Shown here: positions 7,733 through 14,246 of the stretch, in pieces | How the letters are laid out: every line of letters begins with the position of its first letter | Numbering within the stretch: the stretch's first letter is position 1 | DNA from: Desulfobulbaceae bacterium | GTDB lineage: Bacteria; Desulfobacterota; Desulfobulbia; Desulfobulbales; Desulfobulbaceae | Direction: 5' to 3' | NCBI GenBank assembly: GCA_013201405.1 | Contig: JABMJC010000004.1 | Location: 1-37,941, forward strand | DNA: 37,941 nucleotides | The notes under the pieces: model-generated | Database searches by the model: none | Told to the model about the DNA's origin: nothing | The model's input: only the letters and a program-made list of their open reading frames with translations | Position numbers and translations under genes: made by a program

Positions 7733-8920
7733 TTAGTGAGCATCTGTTTCCATGAAGCGCGCACCAAAGTAGCGCTCGCCCTGAACAAAAAGCAGCCCGG
7801 TCAGTCCGAAAGCGGCTGCAATAATCAGCCATTCCCAAAAGGAAGGCGAGTAGGGCGCATACACGGCAGCTTGTTCCAATCCAAAGGTAGGATACACAAT
7901 TTGGCCTGCAACCACCTGGTTCAGGCGTGCGAAAAACATGCCGGTAAGGGCCAACAATGAAGAGAGTGTTAAAATAAGAGGGCTTTTGAGGCGCGAGAGG
8001 AGGAGCAGGATTATAGGTGCCGCCAGTCCAGCACCGACCTCAAATACCCAAAATTGATTTGACAAAGGGCCGGAAAGCAGGGCATCGGCTGCTGTTTTGC
8101 CGGCCATGGTGCCGCCCACGTAGTACGATGTTATTTTCCAGAAAAGAGAAACGCTGATCAGCACCAGCATGAGCAACAGTACCTTGCCCGCGGCCTGCAT
8201 GCTGCTGGCAACCTCGCTGGGAATGCTTCTGGCGCGCAGGGCATAGGCAAAGTGGGTGAAACAGATGGTTGCTGCTGCGCCGGAAAGAAAGGCGCAACCC
8301 AGAAAGTAAATCGGCAACTGCGCCCCATACCAATATGGGCGTGCGGCCAGAGTGGAAAATACGCCGCCCAGACAGGTGTTGGCCGCAACTTCGGCCAGGG
8401 CACCGATTATGCCCAAAGCAATGGCCAAACTGTAGCGTTTTTTAATAATAAGCCAGAATTCCAGGAGGATAAAGACCAGAGCCAGGCCATACAATGTACC
8501 CATCCACCAGATGTTGGAGGCTAAATTCGGGGAAATGACATTGTAGATCACCATCCGCCAAGGACTTTCCAATTCCATGCCAATGGCGAAAAAGGCGCTG
8601 AGAATGGTGACAATGGAGAGCCAGACCATGCGGTTGGCCAATGGTGCGATCTTGTTGCCACCAAAGAGATGACTGATTGCCGCCAGCAGGCAGAGGCCGG
8701 TGGAGGTGATGGCAAAGAAGGCATAGGTGGAAATCGGTACCCCCCACGGAATTTCACGGGTGGTATTAAAGAGATGGCCATGGCCTATCACGAAGCCTGT
8801 CAGGCCCACCAGCAGACCTACAAGCAACCAAAAGCCAAAAAATACAGAAAAACGTTTGACCCTCGACCAACTGACAACATCTGTGTGGACAGCAGTTGTT
8901 GTGGTTCCTGAAGAAAGCAT
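7733..8920 (-). CDS. NrfD/PsrC-family membrane quinone-interacting subunit (copy 1)
   Basis: This 395-residue, very hydrophobic protein has about ten membrane segments. It shares the signature PWRMVIYNVISPNLASNIWWMGTLYG and the segment REIPWGVPISTYAFFAITSTGLC with the gene at 10154-11350, so the two are paralogues. NrfD/PsrC proteins anchor molybdopterin-ferredoxin complexes and exchange electrons with quinones. They carry no cofactor of their own. An AAGGAG site lies 7 bases before the ATG. The catalytic and ferredoxin partners are not adjacent. The nearest candidates in the window are the genes at 14247-16852. It follows the small membrane protein gene (8967-9194) by 46 bases, behind a -24/-12 promoter. 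Confidence 0.88.
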   Translation of the reverse strand: MLSSGTTTTAVHTDVVSWSRVKRFSVFFGFWLLVGLLVGLTGFVIGHGHLFNTTREIPWGVPISTYAFFAITSTGLCLLAAISHLFGGNKIAPLANRMVWLSIVTILSAFFAIGMELESPWRMVIYNVISPNLASNIWWMGTLYGLALVFILLEFWLIIKKRYSLAIALGIIGALAEVAANTCLGGVFSTLAARPYWYGAQLPIYFLGCAFLSGAAATICFTHFAYALRARSIPSEVASSMQAAGKVLLLMLVLISVSLFWKITSYYVGGTMAGKTAADALLSGPLSNQFWVFEVGAGLAAPIILLLLSRLKSPLILTLSSLLALTGMFFARLNQVVAGQIVYPTFGLEQAAVYAPYSPSFWEWLIIAAAFGLTGLLFVQGERYFGARFMETDAH

Positions 8921-8966
8921 GGGGTGACTCCTTGATGGATGTGGTGAAAGTGGTAATGGGGTGGAC

Positions 8967-9194
8967 TTACAGACTCAGCGGTTCCTGCATGCCCTCTTGT
9001 TGCGCCTTGCGAGCAAGGTGCGCCAGGGCGAGCAAAACAACAGGCGTGCAAAATGGACCGGAAAGAAGAAAGAGAAGGCACGCACAGCTTCCCCACCAGA
9101 TCTCGCTTACAGTATGGCGATGCAACTGTATCCAGGCGTGTAGCGATGGAGTATCGCTCTTGCACTTGCCCTGACAAATCTTTGGTTGTTCCAT
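8967..9194 (-). CDS. Small CxxxC membrane protein upstream of NrfD copy 1
   Basis: I place the start at ATG 9194 (75 residues), not the longer in-frame start at 9368, because GAGGAA sits 5 bases before it and the extra N-terminus looks unstructured. The protein begins MEQPKICQGKC (Cys7, Cys11), has a polar stretch with WIQLHRHTVSEIWWGS, then one hydrophobic segment (about 36-60) and a short charged tail. It is probably a single-pass membrane protein with a cysteine pair near the N-terminus. It sits 46 bases upstream of the NrfD gene on the same strand and shares its predicted sigma-54 promoter. I do not recognise the family. A small accessory or assembly subunit of the NrfD complex is plausible but inferred. 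Confidence 0.6.
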   Translation of the reverse strand: MEQPKICQGKCKSDTPSLHAWIQLHRHTVSEIWWGSCACLLFLLSGPFCTPVVLLALAHLARKAQQEGMQEPLSL

Positions 9195-9263
9195 GGTATT
9201 CCTCGTGGTGTAGCGGGAAAGGGAAAATTGGGAAAAGGGGCGCCTCCCTCTATCTTGGTGTGA

Positions 9264-9279
9264 TGCAAAAGAGATGCCA
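9264..9279 (-). promoter_or_regulatory. Sigma-54 (-24/-12) promoter of the CxxxC-NrfD operon
   Basis: The - strand reads TGGCATCTCTTTTGCA, which fits the RpoN consensus TGGCACG-N4-TTGCW at all positions except two between the elements. The GG and GC dinucleotides have the required spacing. Transcription should start near 9253, about 60 bases before the ATG at 9194. A sigma-54 activator is encoded nearby at 11436-13904. Confidence 0.7.
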
Positions 9280-9404
9280 GGTTTTGTCCGTATTAAAAAC
9301 CTGGAGACAGGTGCAGAGGCAATATGTTGATATTCTGATTCAAATATTATCTGCCTGTGCAAGCGCATAAGAAATGTACCTACATTCCCAGGAAGAATAT
9401 CTTG

Positions 9405-9462
9405 GCCTACGGCTTATTTTGCTGCATTCGCGCAGGAATTTGCGGCAAAATAAGCCGTAGGC
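9405..9462. repeat. Perfect 18-bp inverted repeat with 22-base loop
   Basis: GCCTACGGCTTATTTTGC (9405-9422) is exactly reverse-complemented at 9445-9462. CTTG before the left arm and CAAG after the right arm extend the pairing with a small bulge, and TTTTTTT follows at 9477-9483 on the + strand. No + strand gene ends here, so a plain terminator is unlikely. It could be a small mobile repeat (MITE or REP-like), the end of a small RNA, or an activator-binding region about 150-210 bases upstream of the sigma-54 start. Confidence 0.75.
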
Positions 9463-9803
9463 GGGCAAGACGGTGTTTTTTTGTTTAGTTGTCACTGGGA
9501 AAGGTTTTCATCTTGTTATTGCATGAATCCATAGGGATAGAGAGTGTGCGGCAAATGAAATCCCTGGGCATGGGGCGTTTTTTGAGTGAGCTTCCGTGTG
9601 CAGTCAGAAATGGTGTGGAACGTCAGGATTGGTGGACAAAGAGGATTGCTGTTGCGAAGGTGTGTGTTTGTGCAAATCCTACTTAGGGCATCATTTTATG
9701 ATATTTATATGTTAACAATTTGTTTTACTTAATTTTTTTATTTTTGCATAAATTGTCTGTGTTTGGTGTGAGGTAATATGTACATATAATATGTAAACTC
9801 CTC

Positions 9804-9833
9804 TTGACAGTGTGCGGAGTGAACAGGTAATAA
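9804..9833 (+). promoter_or_regulatory. Possible sigma-70 promoter upstream of NrfD copy 2
   Basis: TTGACA (9804-9809) is a perfect -35 hexamer followed after 18 bases by TAATAA (9828-9833), a four-of-six match to the -10 hexamer. A very AT-rich stretch lies just upstream. The leader to the ATG at 10154 would be more than 300 bases and would contain the direct repeats and the dyad. Confidence 0.4.
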
Positions 9834-9850
9834 AAAACGGCAAGGCTGTG

Positions 9851-9976
9851 GCCGAACAGGGAGCATGTAAACCTGATTGGTACGGAGCGCCTGACATGCA
9901 AAGTCGCATGAGGACACAACTGGTTCGCGCAGTGCGGTCAGTTCATGTCGCCTTTTTAGCCGGATAGGGAGCATGT
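9851..9976 (+). repeat. Pair of 18-base direct repeats
   Basis: GCCGAACAGGGAGCATGT (9851-9868) recurs as GCCGGATAGGGAGCATGT (9959-9976), 16 of 18 bases identical and 108 bases apart start to start. The flanks do not match, so this is not a simple tandem duplication. It may be a pair of protein-binding sites upstream of the second NrfD gene. Confidence 0.5.
9921..9936 (+). promoter_or_regulatory. Weak sigma-54-like site upstream of NrfD copy 2
   Basis: TGGTTCGCGCAGTGCG matches the TGG, CG and TGC parts of the -24/-12 consensus with correct GG-to-GC spacing. It differs at three conserved positions. It points toward the + strand NrfD gene at 10154. It is weaker than the site at 9264-9279. Confidence 0.25.
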
Positions 9977-10034
9977 GCATGGATATCGCAGCATTTGTCG
10001 TTATTTGGGTGTTTTGTGTCGCGACGCACACGTT

Positions 10035-10054
10035 GTTTGATTTGAAAATCAAAC
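10035..10054. promoter_or_regulatory. CRP/FNR-like dyad operator upstream of NrfD copy 2
   Basis: GTTTGATTT and AAATCAAAC are perfect 9-base inverted arms separated by two bases. The core reads TTGAT-N6-ATCAA, the 16-bp geometry of CRP/FNR-family sites, with N6 spacing where classical FNR boxes have N4. The two-base centre makes an RNA hairpin unlikely, so a dimeric protein operator is the better reading. It lies 100 bases before the start codon. Confidence 0.45.
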
Positions 10055-10153
10055 CAGTGCTTAATGCTCTTCTTGAAGAGAGTGATTTGCGCTGACTGGT
10101 ACAACAGGGTGTGCGCCTGTGTTTTGTAAATACAGCTCACTACTTGGAGGAGG

Positions 10154-11350
10154 TTGGGTATGGCGGTGCAGGCAGATGTTCTCTCCCACAGCGGAGAATT
10201 GACAGGTACTCCATCAGCGGCCTATAAACGGGCGCTTTGGGCTCTTGGTATTTTTACCTTCCTGGGTATTCTTTTTGGCTTGCATTCCATGATTGCCGGC
10301 CATGAACACACCTTTGGTGTGTCAAGAGAAGTGCCATGGGGCATGGTTTTGGCTGCGTATGTTTTTTTTGTAGTCACCTCCACTGGTTTGTGTCTGGTTT
10401 CGTCCATTGGCCATGTCTTTGGTTATGAGGCTTTCAAGCCCATTGCCAAGCGCTCTGTTTATCTGGCCATCGCCACCATTGTTGCAGGTTTTCTGGTTAT
10501 TTTTTTCGAAATAGAGAATCCGTGGCGTATGGCGGTATACAACGTTATTTCGCCCAATCTCACCTCCAATATCTGGTGGATGGGTACCCTGTATGGTGCG
10601 TATCTGTTTTTTATGCTGATAGAGTTTGCCCTGTTGCAACTGGGCAGGCACCGGGCCGCCGGACTAAGCGGCCTGCTTGGGGTTATCTCGGGCGTAGCGG
10701 CACACTCCAATTTGGGTGCGGTTTTCGGGCTGCTCAATGGCCGTGAATTCTGGCATGGGCCGTATTTGCCCATTTATTTTATTGTATCAGCCATGATGTC
10801 GGGCTGTGCTACCATCATTTTCTTCCACTGGCTGGCCTATCGCATTAACGGCTGGAAGATGAGTGAAAAGCTGCAGGAATCCCTGCGGGCGGTGGCCAAG
10901 CTGGGCGCTTTGCTCTACATTACCATCATTTTTTTCACCTCATGGAAGCTGATTTCCGGACTTGCCGGCAAGGTGCCTGGGAAATATGAGGCCATCATGG
11001 CCGTGCTGACCGGGCCATATGCCTCTCATTTCTGGTTTGGTGAGATCTTTTTGGGTTTGGCTGCTCCCTTGATCATCATTTTGGCTGTGCGGGCGCGGCA
11101 CATCGGCGCAATGGCCTTTGGTTCCCTGCTGAGCATTATCGGTATCTTTATCATGCGCTATGATTTGCTGCTGGTCGGTCAGGTCATTCCGGGCTTCCAC
11201 ACCATGCACCTGCTGGGCGTGCCCAAAATTCTGCCATACACTCCTTCGCTGCACGAATGGATGATCACCTTCTCGGGTTTCACCTTCTGCGGTGTCCTGT
11301 TTATGTTGGGAGAACGCTATTTCAAGGGTCATTTGTCTGAAGACCACTGA
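10154..11350 (+). CDS. NrfD/PsrC-family membrane quinone-interacting subunit (copy 2)
   Basis: This 398-residue protein has about ten predicted membrane segments and is a clear paralogue of the gene at 7733-8920 (REVPWGMVLAAYVFFVVTSTGLC; PWRMAVYNVISPNLTSNIWWMGTLYG). A GGAGGAGG site precedes the start. Such proteins pass electrons between a quinone pool and iron-sulfur/molybdopterin subunits on one side of the membrane. No partner gene is adjacent. The molybdopterin and ferredoxin genes at 14247-16852 lie beyond the intervening regulator, so a split-locus complex is possible. It ends just before a strong terminator. Its orphan position, opposite its paralogue across a repeat-rich region, suggests duplication followed by separate regulation. 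Confidence 0.88.
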   Translation: MGMAVQADVLSHSGELTGTPSAAYKRALWALGIFTFLGILFGLHSMIAGHEHTFGVSREVPWGMVLAAYVFFVVTSTGLCLVSSIGHVFGYEAFKPIAKRSVYLAIATIVAGFLVIFFEIENPWRMAVYNVISPNLTSNIWWMGTLYGAYLFFMLIEFALLQLGRHRAAGLSGLLGVISGVAAHSNLGAVFGLLNGREFWHGPYLPIYFIVSAMMSGCATIIFFHWLAYRINGWKMSEKLQESLRAVAKLGALLYITIIFFTSWKLISGLAGKVPGKYEAIMAVLTGPYASHFWFGEIFLGLAAPLIIILAVRARHIGAMAFGSLLSIIGIFIMRYDLLLVGQVIPGFHTMHLLGVPKILPYTPSLHEWMITFSGFTFCGVLFMLGERYFKGHLSEDH

Positions 11351-11361
11351 ACCTGCATCGG

Positions 11362-11385
11362 GGGGAGGAGGGCAAACTCCTCCCC
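11362..11385 (+). terminator. Hairpin terminator after NrfD copy 2
   Basis: GGGGAGGAG (11362-11370) and CTCCTCCCC (11377-11385) form a perfect 9-bp stem around a 6-base loop, 11 bases after the stop codon. A modest T-rich stretch (TTCCTGTTCT) follows. It lies between two convergent genes. Confidence 0.65.
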
Positions 11386-11435
11386 TTCCTGTTCTAGCAG
11401 TACGGCTGTTCCCCTGCCTGCAGGAGTTTTCCCTT

Positions 11436-13904
11436 CTATTTTTTTCGCACCCTGTTTTTTGACTCCACTCCCCTTGGCGTTTGCTTGTCTTGTTTTTTGT
11501 CCTTTTTCTTGTGGTCGTGCAAACCGTACGCCGCAATCTTTCTGCGCAGGGTATCACGGGAAATACCGAGTTCCTGGCTGGTGACGTTCCTTTGGCCATG
11601 ATTGCGGGCAAGGCTCGATAAAATGGCCTGCTTTTCGATTTCGGCCAGTGTTTGACCCTGGCTGATTGGAGTCGCTTCTGTACGATGCGTTGGAGCTTGG
11701 TCGGAGAATGGCTCCGGCAGGTGTTGTGGTTGGATATAGCCGCCTGGGCACAGGATGAAGGCAAATTCGATGATGTTTTCCAGTTCCCGGATATTGCCTG
11801 GATAGTTGTAGCGCATGAGCAGGTTAAGGGTTGTGCTGGCCAGGCCAACAATGTCTTTTCCCTGTTCCGCGTTGAATTTATTTATAAAATGTTCGGCAAG
11901 CAGGGTAATGTCTTCCTTGCGTTTCCGCAGGGGTGGTAGGATGATGTTGACCACATTGAGTCGGTAAAATAAGTCGTCACGGAAAGAGCCTCCCTGCACC
12001 AGCGTGTGTAAATCGCGGTTGGTGGCGGAGATGATGCGGACATCGGCATAAATGGAATTGTTGGAGCCCAAGGGTTCATACATTTTTTCCTGCAAAACGC
12101 GGAGCAGTTTGGCCTGGACGCCACCGGACAGCTCACCAATTTCATCCAGAAAAATGGTTCCCCCTTCAGCTGCGGCAAAGCGGCCGATCCTATCTTTTTT
12201 GGCATCAGTGAAGGCGCCGGCCTTGTAGCCAAACAGTTCCGATTCCAGCAGAGTTTCGGGCAGGGCGGCGCAGTTGACCACGATAAAGGGTTTGTCGCTG
12301 CGCTCGCTACTGGTGTGAAGTGCCCGTGCCACTAATTCTTTGCCCGTACCACTTTCACCGGAGATGAGCACCGTGCTGGTACTGCGGGCGATATCCGGCA
12401 AAATAGCAAAAATCCGTTGCATAGCTGCAGATTTGGATACGATGGCGTCAAAGGTGTAGCGCTGGTGCAGTTGGGTGCGGAGGGCTGTGATGGTGCTCAG
12501 ATCGCGGAAGGTTTCCACGCCACCGATAATGGCGCCGTCATTATCGATCAGGGGCGACGCGCTGATACTGATGGGTACCTTTTTGCCTACGTGGTTTTTT
12601 ATGGTAATGGCTCGGTTGGCCACGGGTTCGCCGGTGTAGAGGGCCTCTGCAATGGCGCAGCTGCTGCCACAGATGGAGGAGTGGAAGATATCGGCACACG
12701 ACTTGCCTATGGCCTCTTCCTGGCGCCAGCCGGTGATTTGCTCGGCTGCCTGGTTAAATGAGGTGATGGTCCAGTTTTTGTCTACAGTGAACACGCCATC
12801 GGCAATGGAATCCAGGATAAGCCGTGCCCGCAACGAGGTTGTCCGGTCTCGCAGAACGGCTATGTTGCCGATGATGTTGCCTAGATCGTCATACAAAGGT
12901 TCTGAGCTGGCAGATACCGGTATGGAGGTCTTGTTTTTGTGTTTGATGAAGTGCGTCTGGGTAACTACCTCGCCATCGAGACGGGAGGACCGCTGTGCCA
13001 GGCACTGGGTGTCGCAGAGGCTGGAACGCATGACATCCCGGCATTTCCGACCAAGCACCTCTTCTGCCTTCCAGCCGGTCAGTTTTTCCGCGGCCCGGTT
13101 GAACGAGGTGATGACGCTGTCTGTATTAATAGAAAAAACAGCATCTGTCACAGATGACATCACCTGTCTAATGTACAATGAATCTGTACAATCGTGAAAA
13201 CAGAAGACTGTGCCCAGCACCTGCCCTGTCCTGTTTTGCAGGGATGAAGAGCGCACAGACAAGGTGGCATGTCCGCCCTTTTTTTTGGGGAGCAGTACAA
13301 TTTTGGTGGGTTGACACAGGCCGTACATTCCCTGCAGATCAGGTTGAGCCGCTCCGTTCTGCAGTAAAGCCGGAAAGAGTGTTTCGATGCTTTTTCCAAC
13401 CGCTTCAGGTCCGCTCCAACCGGTCAGACGCTCGGCAGTCCAGTTCATGGCCACGATTCTCAAGGCCGCATCACCGATGAGCACCCCCTCAAACAGGGTG
13501 TCGGCGATTTGCCTGCCAAAGTGGCTGGGCATATCGGGCCAGATGATCAGGAGGTACTGATACGCCCCGGTCGATGCTGTTTCATTCCCTTCCTGTGTAT
13601 AATTTGGAGGCGCAGGTATGACACAGACAGAGCAGGGCAGGTTGTTTTGTAGGTGAAGATGAAGGGGTGTCTCCAGGTGTGAACAGGCAGTCGGATCGGT
13701 AGACAGCTTGTGCAGGCGCTGGAGCAGGGCGTTGTCGTTTGTATCGTGGAGCAGGTCTGCAAGTGGCATGCCCTGTACATTTTTGGCGGGCATGCCGAGT
13801 AGTTCTTCCGCTTCTGCGCTGAGCGCCGTGATACGCAAAGCTGTATCAAGAAAAAGTAGGGCAGGGGACGGTGAGATTTTTTCTGCTGTGAAGTGGTTGT
13901 TCAT
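11436..13904 (-). CDS. PAS-domain sigma-54-dependent transcriptional activator
   Basis: This 822-residue protein has four PAS-like regions (about 12-60, 133-245, 247-355 and 360-470), an AAA+ sigma-54 interaction domain and a C-terminal Fis-type helix-turn-helix (about 765-800, ELGISRDTLRRKIAAYG). Walker A is GESGTGKE (516-523) and Walker B is FLDEIGE (585-591). The sigma-54 contact loop reads GAFTDA (563-568), not the usual GAFTGA. PAS 3 and PAS 4 carry the same cysteine pattern C-x8-C-x3-C (Cys288/297/301 and Cys403/412/416), which suggests a redox or metal sensor. No response-regulator receiver domain or membrane segment is present, so it probably senses a cytoplasmic signal. It lies between the NrfD genes and the molybdopterin-nuo operon and is divergent from the latter. 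No clear ribosome binding site precedes the start. Confidence 0.92.
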   Translation of the reverse strand: MNNHFTAEKISPSPALLFLDTALRITALSAEAEELLGMPAKNVQGMPLADLLHDTNDNALLQRLHKLSTDPTACSHLETPLHLHLQNNLPCSVCVIPAPPNYTQEGNETASTGAYQYLLIIWPDMPSHFGRQIADTLFEGVLIGDAALRIVAMNWTAERLTGWSGPEAVGKSIETLFPALLQNGAAQPDLQGMYGLCQPTKIVLLPKKKGGHATLSVRSSSLQNRTGQVLGTVFCFHDCTDSLYIRQVMSSVTDAVFSINTDSVITSFNRAAEKLTGWKAEEVLGRKCRDVMRSSLCDTQCLAQRSSRLDGEVVTQTHFIKHKNKTSIPVSASSEPLYDDLGNIIGNIAVLRDRTTSLRARLILDSIADGVFTVDKNWTITSFNQAAEQITGWRQEEAIGKSCADIFHSSICGSSCAIAEALYTGEPVANRAITIKNHVGKKVPISISASPLIDNDGAIIGGVETFRDLSTITALRTQLHQRYTFDAIVSKSAAMQRIFAILPDIARSTSTVLISGESGTGKELVARALHTSSERSDKPFIVVNCAALPETLLESELFGYKAGAFTDAKKDRIGRFAAAEGGTIFLDEIGELSGGVQAKLLRVLQEKMYEPLGSNNSIYADVRIISATNRDLHTLVQGGSFRDDLFYRLNVVNIILPPLRKRKEDITLLAEHFINKFNAEQGKDIVGLASTTLNLLMRYNYPGNIRELENIIEFAFILCPGGYIQPQHLPEPFSDQAPTHRTEATPISQGQTLAEIEKQAILSSLARNHGQRNVTSQELGISRDTLRRKIAAYGLHDHKKKDKKQDKQTPRGVESKNRVRKK

Positions 13905-14246
13905 AATAAAAATTGAATGATTGAAATAAATGGGATCTGCTCGTATAGACCTTATACCAGCCCGGCCGCTGATTGGAAACCCGTTTGCCTTTCATACGCA
14001 GGGTTGGCAGTGTGGCAATACAGAAAGCACTCAAAAACAGACAGAAGCAAAAAAATATATGGGGAAGAACAGGCTGGCTGTATCCTGACATCAGGGAAAA
14101 GGCGGCAGCACTCTCACTCGTTTACCTGCAGCGCCTGGTACAGTTTTTCCTTGAAGAATTTTATCAATGTGATTTATTGGCCTGATGGTGCTGGGTCAGT
14201 TTAAGTCGAGCAGAAATCTATTGAAAGAGGCATCAGGACACTATCT
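13905..14246. other. Divergent promoter region between the regulator and the molybdopterin-nuo operon
   Basis: No gene is seen in these 342 bases. The short + strand frames (13917-14204) lack ribosome binding sites and family patterns. The region should hold promoters in both directions. One reasonable -24/-12 candidate is listed separately. The leader of the + operon would be about 250 bases from that site. Confidence 0.5.
13974..13989 (+). promoter_or_regulatory. Candidate sigma-54 promoter of the molybdopterin-nuo operon
   Basis: TGGAAACCCGTTTGCC has TGG and TTTGC with the exact GG-to-GC spacing of RpoN promoters, but the bases after TGG deviate from consensus. It would start transcription near 14000, about 245 bases upstream of the first ATG. 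The divergently encoded sigma-54 activator next to it makes it more plausible. Confidence 0.35.

Larger units (their letters stand above)
9195..10153. other. Long divergent intergenic region between the two NrfD genes
   Basis: These 959 bases hold no convincing gene; the short frames lack ribosome binding sites. They contain a strong -24/-12 promoter toward the left gene (9264-9279), a perfect 18-bp inverted repeat (9405-9462), a very AT-rich stretch (about 9685-9800), a sigma-70-like promoter (9804-9833), a weak -24/-12 candidate (9921-9936), a pair of 18-base direct repeats (9851-9868 and 9959-9976) and a 20-base operator-like dyad (10035-10054). This is unusually dense for a simple divergent promoter. 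Confidence 0.7.

Noticed and set aside
9489-9686. A 65-codon + strand frame in the NrfD intergenic region
   Set aside because: It starts with TTG after a T-run, has no ribosome binding site and has no conserved pattern.
9835-9960. A c-di-GMP (GEMM) or other known riboswitch
   Set aside because: GCAAAG and several short stems looked suggestive, but the conserved GEMM core sequences are absent.
9712-10140. Overlapping short - strand frames
   Set aside because: They lack ribosome binding sites, overlap each other in different frames and cover the repeats and promoter-like elements.
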